Shown: positions 56,855 through 64,000 of the stretch, one piece after another | How positions within the stretch are numbered: position 1 is the first letter of the stretch | Layout of the letters: every line of letters starts with the position of its first letter | DNA from: Podocnemis expansa | Taxonomy: Eukaryota; Chordata; Testudines; Podocnemididae | DNA length: 64,000 bases | Assembly (NCBI GenBank): GCA_007922195.1 | Contig: ML681996.1 | Coordinates: forward strand, 21,339,560 to 21,403,559 | Reading direction: 5' to 3' | Notes under the pieces: model-generated | Told to the model about the DNA's origin: nothing | Database searches by the model: none | The model's input: only the letters and a program-made list of their open reading frames with translations | Made by a program: the position numbers and the translations under genes

Positions 56855-59082
56855 TTACTTGCATCCATTGGTGCTGACTGCAGCATGTAGTGAACCTGCT
56901 CAACTTGTGCTTGGAGTATTTGTGGTTGGGATTGGTAGCAGGACTTGATTTGCATTATGGAGAGGCTTCAAGGGAACTCTGTTCAGCTGCTCCTGTTTCT
57001 GGAGCTCTATAAGTGCTGCAGCATGTCAAACTGATTTCTGATAATATACAACAGGAGATGTTGCATTTCACGCTCATTGTCCCACACCGTTCTTCTGTCC
57101 TCCAACTCCATGTTCAGTATCTCTTTCAAGGACAGGCTCTGAATTCTGTATCAGCTGCCATGGAGATGTTCATCAGCTTGCTAAACATGTCATCTCTGGA
57201 AAAGGCACTCTGCAGGAATTTGCTGAACCAAAGGCAAAGATAACTATAATGCAAGCAAAGCACACAGTTCAAAATGTTAGATGAGCCAGCATAGCCTCTA
57301 AAACATGAAACACTTACAAGAACTCCCTTGACTATGAAGAGTGGGATGGCAGAACAGCATTTCAATCTGAATGTACCACAGTATTCAGATTGCCGTCCCA
57401 GACGTGGAAAGCCCAGAGCCCTTGCATCCATTATAGAGATTTCCAGCAGTGCTCCACTTACACAAATAAGAAAGAGTTCCTTCCTTACATCCAGGGGTTA
57501 AAGTAGGCTGGCACACAGTGGAATGCCATTCCGGGCCCCACTACTATTAGGGTCTCTGCGTACCAGGGCCCCTAAACATAGAAAGTGGAGCCGGAATGGT
57601 GCATTCAGGGGCCCACCATTTAAAAATAGTGAGCCCTGGAATGCAGCATTCCAGTTCCATTTTGAGGGGCCCTTCAAACACAGAGCCCCTAAAAATAGCA
57701 TGTCCCGGAACCACATTCCACTGTGTTCCAGCCAGCAGGGAGCTGGGAGATTTTATATCTCCCTCCCTGGGCTGGCTCTCACTTGGCATGCTCAGAACCT
57801 CTGAGCATGCTCATCTAGAGCTGGGCCAGGGCTGGAACCTCAGGTTGGACCAGGGACGGGGCTGCGGCTGTGCTGCCTTGTGGGAGGTAAGGGGGCCCTC
57901 TGGGGGGCAGGTTTGGGGGCAGGTGAGCTGGCTCAATATGGAAAGGTTGCAGGGGAGGGGCTCAGCATAGGGAAGTGGGGGAAGGGTGCATGGCACAGCA
58001 GAGGGTTGGGGGGCCAGCAGCCAGACAGGGGCCAAAGGCAGCAGCTGGGATGGCGGCAGGAGCTGGGGTGCAGGGTGGGCAGGTGGAGAACTGGCATTTG
58101 GGAGGCAGGAGCTGGGGTCTGGGGGGTCCACCTGTGCAGGATGGGGTCCCACCCAATTAGGAGGGATCCCAGGCCCACTGATTTATGCTTTAACCTCTGT
58201 TTACACCCCAAGTATCGTAGAGGAAGTGGGCAAAACAGGTTATGGGAGGCTATAGGAAAATTAAGGGTGAAGAAAACTATGTGACCATTACTTGATACTT
58301 TTAAGTCTATGCAAATGGTGCTGTGCTGTGTCCAATGAACATAGGACAGGATAGGAGAAGAAGACAGTAGGGCTCAGTTACTGTAACAGTAAACCATCTA
58401 CCCTAGGTGACCATGTGCAATATCAGTCTCCTGGGGTAACACTGACAAAAAAGGAAGAGTTGCTGCTGGTAGTGGGGTATAGCCCTAGCCCTTATACTGC
58501 TATGCTATGTGCTTTAGTGACACCTGCTCCTTTAATAGCAGGGTGGAATTGGAAAGTCTCATACCATGGTGGAGGATACAAGGCTGTCCTCTACGGAAAC
58601 TTTCTGCTAAGGATTCTAGAGAAACTTGATAGAAGTTTCCTGGAGATATATATGAAGAATTCTCTTAGCATTCATTTGCACATCAACAGGCTGTTCATGA
58701 AGTGACCCTGTGCTGAAGCATACTTACACCCATGAATGCCATCCCCACCCAACAAAATTCCTTTTAAGAAAAATACAAGCATGACTGGAAATAAGCACAG
58801 CGATGAGTTTTGATAAACACACTTACTACATGTGCCTGCATCTTGGTCAATCATGCCATCCTATGACTGGCTGGGCTACTCTGGAGTGATGAACAGCTCC
58901 TGACCATCTCGGAGAACGAATACCCTGCTCTCCTCTTCTGTTGAGTCATCTTCATTCATCCTGGACTGTGATTCCTCAGAGATATTGATGCTCCAAAGTG
59001 CCACAGTGAAGGGATTGTGATGCTGTCTGGGTCTAGGGGACTGGTTGTGATTATTTTTCATATTAATAGTTCGTATTTGCAA
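56855..59082 (-). pseudogene. Harbinger Myb-like protein gene, broken by a hAT
   Basis: Remnant of a second Harbinger accessory DNA-binding gene. Upstream piece (59082 to about 58825): acidic linker RMNEDDSTEEESRVFVLRDG followed by QELFITPE, then DQDAGTC before a GTAAGT donor near 58826. Downstream piece (57218 to 56855): after a good acceptor 'caaattcctgcag', the frame gives SRDDMFSKLMNIS, the conserved opening of the C-terminal helix exon. After frame loss come ALIELQKQEQLNRVPLKPLH and PIPTTNTPSTS, with a stop at 56855-56857. The intron (about 1.6 kb) contains the hAT at 57492-58199. The N-terminal Myb/SANT domain is not visible. Confidence 0.55.
57492..58199. mobile_element. Non-autonomous hAT, 708 bp
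   Basis: Ends CAGGGGTTAAAGTA and 'tgctttaacctctg', flanked by CTTACATC (57484-57491) and TTTACACC (58200-58207), 6 of 8 matching. Same family as 34324-35429: shared start and 'gggcccactattt'-like opening, GC-rich interior. Older by its eroded duplication. Inserted in the Myb-like gene remnant. Confidence 0.8.
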
Positions 59083-59221
59083 TAATCCATTTTTGATATC
59101 CCATATTTGGTATCAGTAGAAAGGCTATAATCTGCTAAGAGTGATTATATGGTTTATAAATAGGTATCATGCCTGTATTAGAAATTAGAAATGTATTTCT
59201 TTTATTTGTACTCCAAGTTAT

Positions 59222-59480
59222 TTGACTTCAAGCAATCCCAGACTAGGCATCTGCTGGGCACTCAGGACTGCCTCCTCCAGTGCCTGGCCAGGTGTGGGGA
59301 AGCTGGGTGCACCGGGCTCCAGCCAGGGGGCCATGTTGCCACATCTCCCATGTTGGCCCTCTTCAATATCAAACTAGCAAGTGTGTGTGCGTGTGTGTGT
59401 TTTTTTGTTTGTTTGTTTGTTTTTGTTTTTTGGGTTTTTTTGGTATGTGTGCGTGTTTTGTTGTTTTTGGGTGAGGGAAG
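59222..59480. repeat. GT/T-rich low-complexity tract
   Basis: 59381-59475 is a run of gtgtgtgt followed by tttgtttgtttg and similar. It interrupts whatever followed the transposase remnant at 59505. Confidence 0.7.
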
Positions 59481-59504
59481 AAAGTGTCTGCATGCATTTT
59501 TTGA

Positions 59505-60020
59505 ACAAATCAGAGTATCACCTTTCCAGACCACCCCATATTGATGTCTGTGAAATGGCCCTTGTGATCAACAATGGCCTGCAAGACCATAGAGGAGTAC
59601 GTCTTGAAGTTTATGTACTCTGTGGCATGGCGATCCAGAGCTAAAGTAGGAATATTGATCTGATCTATGCCTACCTGACAGTTTGGGAACCCCAATGCAG
59701 CAAACCCATCCTATGTGTCCTGCATATTTCCCAAAGACACTACCCTTTGCAACAGAAGTTTATTAATAGCCCTGAACTCTTGCATCTTAGCAGCTTCCAC
59801 AGTGGATTTTCTCCACTCTAAATTAATTCCCAACTGACTACTAACAGTTTGGAGTTGCTACCTTGCACAGAGTGATGGACACTCACTTCTCCACTGTCAA
59901 AACTGGTCTCAAGTGAGTATTCATGCACTGCAGGGCCAGGGATAGCTGTTTGCACGGTTCAAAGAAGGTGACCTTCTACATTTGGAGGTTGTGCAGCCAC
60001 TGCTCATCATCCCACACAGT
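59505..60020 (-). pseudogene. PIF/Harbinger transposase remnant (DDE_Tnp_4)
   Basis: Minus-strand fragments in several frames align with a HARBI1-like transposase. WDDEQWLHNLQM lies near 60010. A region equivalent to 'VEKRVAIALWKLATP' lies near 59880 ('VSITLCKVATPNC'). The frame at 59510-59695 contains MGFPNCQVGIDQINIPTLAL, with the first catalytic D and DGTH changed to DQIN. It continues DRHATEYINFKTYSSMVLQA and IVDHKGHFTDINMGWSGKV, matching the family's 'xxVDxxGxFxDixxGWxGxxHD'. The HD that should follow and the rest of the DDE core are lost in low-complexity sequence. Multiple stops; inactive. Confidence 0.75.
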
Positions 60021-60567
60021 GATCACTATGTAGTCCAACTAGACTGTGCTTGTTTTCAAGGCACAGAAGTGGTTTACGGACAGAAGATGATGTGTAACAG
60101 CCTGCAGGAATCAGGATTCCCCCCCCCACTCTATGGCTTATAGCAGGTGGCCTCAGTAACATTGAACTTCCTGCATCAGACCTGTTGCACTGGCAAAAAT
60201 ACTGTAGGATAGAACTCACAATAATAGTGCAGAGCTGAGTGAGTTCCATGTCTCTCTGGGCTTGTAGCGGAGAAAAAAGGCACAAAAAAGTACTTCTCAG
60301 TTTGTTGTGACAAGAACAGAGATTGAGAGAGCAAGCATGTTACATTATGGGTAAATGAAATCCTTCCCACAAGGCTGTGTCTAGTTGCACTGTAGGATGA
60401 ATACCCATGATGCACTGCTTTGAATGTCAAAATAATGGCAATCAGTAGGAATGTATGATCCCAGTGCAAGGAGCATGGAGGTGACTATGCTCTGTCTGTT
60501 CCAGATTTTGATTAGTTAAAGTAGGTTTAGAATACAATCAAGTGCCTGCCACAGTATAGACATGGCC

Positions 60568-61964
60568 TCTAAGTCACAGTTAGGTTCGTGTTTCCCTCTT
60601 ACATTAGCAGGAAAGCAAGCTATGCTGTATTTTTTCGTGGCACAGCTTATTTTCCTTCTACACTGTCTGAGCAGTGCTGGGAAGACATGTGAAGGGGCAG
60701 AACCAACACTGCACATTCCTTTTTCACAAGCTCAACTCCTCACTTATTCAAACAAAAGGGGAAGTATCATGCTCCCCTCCCACCTTGGAAGGTATAATGA
60801 TGCAACAGAAAAGAAGAGTTACTTATACCTCTTCTTTCCTTTCATAGGTGCACAGTTATGTCTAAAACTGAGCTCGCCATTTGTATCAATGTATTAACCC
60901 TGAAAATGACAGTATTTATGTAAAGACCTAAGGTCAAGTCCTGCTTCTGGTGTAAATTGAGAATTATTCCAAAAAAGTGTCAGCTTAGAATAAAAATTAT
61001 CACTAACATAATATCAGATAGTTGTTCTGACTGTTCACTGTATTAACATTTTCTAATCTACATTTTAACAAATTACAAGGAAAAAAATTGAAAAGAAGAG
61101 AAAAGTAGACTTGGTAAAAAAAAAAAAAGTGTTGTTTGAGTCAGAAGAATGCCAGACACTAAAGAACACAATGTTATGTTTGAATCAAGAAGAAATTAAA
61201 TAATTTAAAACAACTGTTCCTCTTATGTTTTCATTTGTATGGAATGTGGCTATCCAGAGAAACTTCCCTGTTCCTCCTCACACAACCCAATAACATAGAT
61301 GCTCGTTATTAAGGTTATACATTGCATCGCCTATGTAATGGCCGCCACATACAAGAAATTTTAGTATCTTGTTAATTTATGCCATATTTGTTATACAAAG
61401 AAAATAATTAAAATTCAAGCCTGGATTTTTAGGCTGGAGGATGCCTAAAGTACTGTATTTTATTAACTGAGTTTAGTGAATGCACTGTAAGACATTTGTA
61501 AAATGCATTTCTTAGCCTACTAAAGGATTCAAATTACTTTTTCTCCTTCTCAAGGATCTGCTACAGCCATTTACTGCTGCAAGATTTAATACAGTATTAG
61601 ATGCTAGACAGCTTCGCTATCGGTTTCCTTTACAGGCTCTTGGAAGTCTGCTTGGTACAGAAACTACCACTCATCTAAAAGATACTTCCATGTGACATGA
61701 ACACAAAACCTGACACACATAAGCCAGCCCAACTAAAGGATAATAAGGAAAATTCTCAATTTATTGTAGTCATCCATAGAATGTCCATTGACTTCAGTGG
61801 GTGAGAGTTCACCAAAGGATATGTTTGCCGCTTATTTCTTTCAATATCTTGAAAACAGATGTCTATTGTTCATTATGAAAGATGTAGAAGCTGTTCTATC
61901 CCTCTTTTTTTCTCTTAGTCCCATCTTTTTTGGCTGCCATTGGAGTGACTCTCTCCTCTGTTAT
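60568..61964. other. Unique DNA with one weak exon-like segment
   Basis: A pyrimidine tract 'actttttctccttctcaag' at 61535-61553 precedes a 46-codon open stretch (DLLQPFTAARFNTVLDARQL) ending in TGA at 61696. It is too short to call a gene. The rest holds nothing recognised. Confidence 0.35.
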
Positions 61965-61967
61965 TAA

Positions 61968-62399
61968 GTTATATCTACACCTAAAATCTAAGTTTGAACT
62001 CATTTAGTCCAAACTAAGTAGTTTGAAAGTTAGTTTGAACTAAGTACTTTTTTTTTTTTTTACTTCAAAAGTAGCTTTTAGTTTGAACTAGCTGTGCTTT
62101 TTTCTTTTTTCTTTTCTTTTCTTTTTTTTATTTTATTTTTTAGTTTGAACTAACTTTTTAGGTCAAACTAAAAAAAGTGCACTTAGATCAAACTAACCAC
62201 TAGTTCAAACTTATGTACTGCATTGTGCTAGTTCAAACTAAACTTTGAAATAAGTTCAAACTAAGCAGTTAGTTCAAAATAACCATTCAAACTAACTAGT
62301 TTGAACTAGGCTTTGGCTAGTTCAAACTAAAGACAGGGTTCAAATTAGTTCAGATTAAGCTTGCTTAGTCCAGACTAATTTGCTGGTGTAGACATAGCC
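61968..62399. mobile_element. Harbinger MITE, 432 bp, TAA duplication
   Basis: Ends GTTATATCTACACC and GGTGTAGACATAGCC, flanked by TAA (61965-61967, 62400-62402). The interior is packed with 'agtttgaactaa' and 'agttcaaactaa', with a (tttct)n tract near 62100-62145. Same family as 6346-6863 and 30539-30954. Confidence 0.8.
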
Positions 62400-62402
62400 T
62401 AA

Positions 62403-63419
62403 GTGCCTTCTTATTTAGCCCCATGGCAGCTCAGCTAACTTTTCTGATTGGGCTTGCTTCCTCATCATTCCTGAAACGGACATCTCCAGATTTTCTATTG
62501 GCTCTGATGGGACTGACATGATTCAAGGCCCTCCCATCTTAGCCTTGAATACAACTTGTTAAATTTCATAGCACTTGGGTGCAATATTATACAGGCACAT
62601 GGACATCCTTAACAGAATTTTTGTTCTCAGATTAAATGAATGCGTATCAGCCATCCATCTGTATACCATGTCACTATAGTAAGCTACAGGTTTTGTTACT
62701 GCACTATTAATAGAAATAACGCCACATGCATTAATTGATATCTTATCACCACACACATTAATTCTTACTATCTGTATTATCCATACAGTCACTCCAGTGC
62801 ATTTTTCTCTAACAATCATTCCATACTGCAGGCTGCTATTATTACTGACATGTATGCTACTTCTTTTCTAATACACCAGTATAGCTGGGCGCAGCTGAAT
62901 CTATCATACAGAATGAAATACAATGCTAACAATGCATTCAAAGACATTTCTTTATATATTACCACCTAAGATGAAATCATAGGAAAAAAGAACTTATACT
63001 GCATTAATTTGCCACCAACTCACCACTAACATTAAGGGAAATACTTTTATGGCCCCTTGCAAACTTCAATGAATATTCATACTTTTATGATGTTGTGAAG
63101 TAAAGTGAATTACAGCTAAATTAATATCTGGTAAAATAATTATACCTCCACTGCACCAAAATGGAAAATACAGTAAAGGAGTTGGTTTTAAGTTGGTTTT
63201 AAAGGAGTTGAAACATTAAAAATTATAAATTTCCCATCTACAAACAGAATATATTTCATACAACTCAAGATTTTTAAACAAAAAACTGTTGAAATGATTA
63301 TTTTGGGCAAAACTGCTAGGTGCAAAGTGCACTACAGGTTTGTACTGTACAATGAAACTATGTAAGTTTATTATTATTTTTAACTAATTAAAACTACATC
63401 CTAGAAAAACAGCATATAA
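62403..63419. other. Unique AT-rich DNA
   Basis: Nothing recognised. Confidence 0.4.
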
Positions 63420-64000
63420 ACACCATGATTGATTGGTACTTTAGCTGATCGCAATCATGTAGCCTTTATTGATCACAACATGTCTTTCAGTCTTCTCGTA
63501 TCCCAATCTTCTTGTCAAAAGCTGTCATGACAAAAATCTTCCAATTCTTTGGAGGCTGGTCGAGTGTTCAAGTCCTGTGGGAATTACTTGATGTCAGCCA
63601 TACTCTATCAATTAGCAGTGAATCCTTCTACATATGTGGCCCATTGCATTTTATTGTACCTGCTTTCCACAATGATATCCTTCACTCCACTCTGAGGTCT
63701 GCTCACTTTGTTGGGAATTTCGAGTCCAATTGAAAAACCCAGAATTCTTTTCTCTGTTGAGCTCTCCACAACAGGTAGTTGTTGCTTCTCCGTCTTTACT
63801 AACTCCCATGTTTCACTGCTGTACAACATAGCCAGATATACTGTTGAGCTGAAAAGTCTGGTATGTGTTGCCTTTTTGATTTTTCCTTGAAAAACATCCT
63901 TGACAGAATTAAATGTACACCAAGCAGGTGTCTCCTCCCCCCCCCACAACTATTTGCCATCCTGATTGTGTGGCATATTAACTTCTTGGACAAATAAATG
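63420..64000 (-). pseudogene. RTE-type LINE, end of ORF2, runs off the window
   Basis: C-terminal end of an RTE-clade reverse transcriptase polyprotein. On the minus strand, from the right edge, the frames give YLGQEVNMPHNQDGK, then WCTFNSVKDVFQGKI, and LFSSTVYLAMLYSSETWELV (family 'LFNSTVLPALLYGSETW'). Then come STEKRILGFSIGLEIPNKV and SGVKDIIVESRYNKMQWATY (family 'MERRMLGISLRDRIPN...SGVKDVxxxxxxxKMRWAGH'). The frame from 63949 stays open for 113 codons, but a stop just upstream and frame changes downstream show decay. The 5' part, including the polymerase palm and endonuclease, lies beyond 64000. Confidence 0.8.

Larger units (their letters stand above)
55713..60567. mobile_element. Second decayed Harbinger region (tentative limits)
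   Basis: The left end GGGTATGTCCACACACAGG (55713) and right end 'acagtatagacatggcc' (60567) are imperfect complements. Between them lie a Myb-like gene remnant (56855-59082, minus) and a transposase remnant (59505-60020, minus). No 3-bp duplication is seen, and the two ends might belong to different copies. A hAT at 57492-58199 interrupts the Myb intron. Confidence 0.45.

Overview
The window reads as gene-poor amniote nuclear DNA, most likely from a turtle and possibly a softshell turtle. The organism is inferred from repeat content: CR1 LINE copies, a tRNA-derived SINE with a CR1-like tail, many Penelope-like elements (PLEs) ending in the 'gttagtctttaagtgcca' type tail, PIF/Harbinger elements and MITEs whose ends resemble GGCTATGTCTACACT, and hAT elements with CAGGGG ends. 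I see no bacterial or organellar features and no host gene I can name with confidence. Most long reading frames lie inside transposable elements or GC-rich repeats.

Layout. 1-2 kb: AT-rich DNA with one antisense PLE tail. 2.0-2.7 kb: possible LTR on the minus strand. 2.75-5.45 kb: decayed PIF/Harbinger transposon with a transposase fragment (+) and a two-exon Myb/SANT-like gene (-), converging on back-to-back poly(A) signals. 6.3-9.8 kb: Harbinger MITE, PLE pieces, a hAT-like GC-rich repeat and a minisatellite. 10.2 kb: PLE foldback. 12.1-17.3 kb: PLE cluster carrying GIY-YIG and reverse transcriptase remnants, interrupted by CR1 and Harbinger MITEs. 18-24 kb: a SINE, a hAT element and a CR1, otherwise quiet. 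24.5-29.7 kb: two long LTRs of one family in opposite orientation, the second inserted into an older MITE with a CCAT duplication. 27.1-27.6 kb: second PLE family. 30.5-32.1 kb: MITE and CR1. 34.3-35.4 kb: hAT element with a perfect 8-bp duplication. 36.3-42.2 kb: second PLE cluster with foldbacks, a hAT, a Harbinger MITE and the longest PLE copy. 43.5-45.2 kb: CR1, a GATA microsatellite containing an assembly gap, and another foldback. 45-54 kb: mostly unique AT-rich DNA with a perfect hAT, a SINE and a Harbinger MITE. 54.8 kb: a 111-codon candidate terminal exon. 55.7-60.6 kb: second decayed Harbinger region with Myb and transposase remnants, interrupted by a hAT. 62-64 kb: MITE and an RTE LINE 3' end running off the window.

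Most notable observation: four small PLE insertions (10194-10418, 36324-36512, 37741-37987, 44961-45217) are head-to-head dimers, with both 3' tails facing outward, and each is bounded by its own 10-12 bp direct repeat. In three of them the two arms share private variants, so each looks like one integration event that produced a foldback. The larger coding PLE copies show similar head-to-head junctions. The tails carry a hammerhead-ribozyme-like core, as expected for PLEs.
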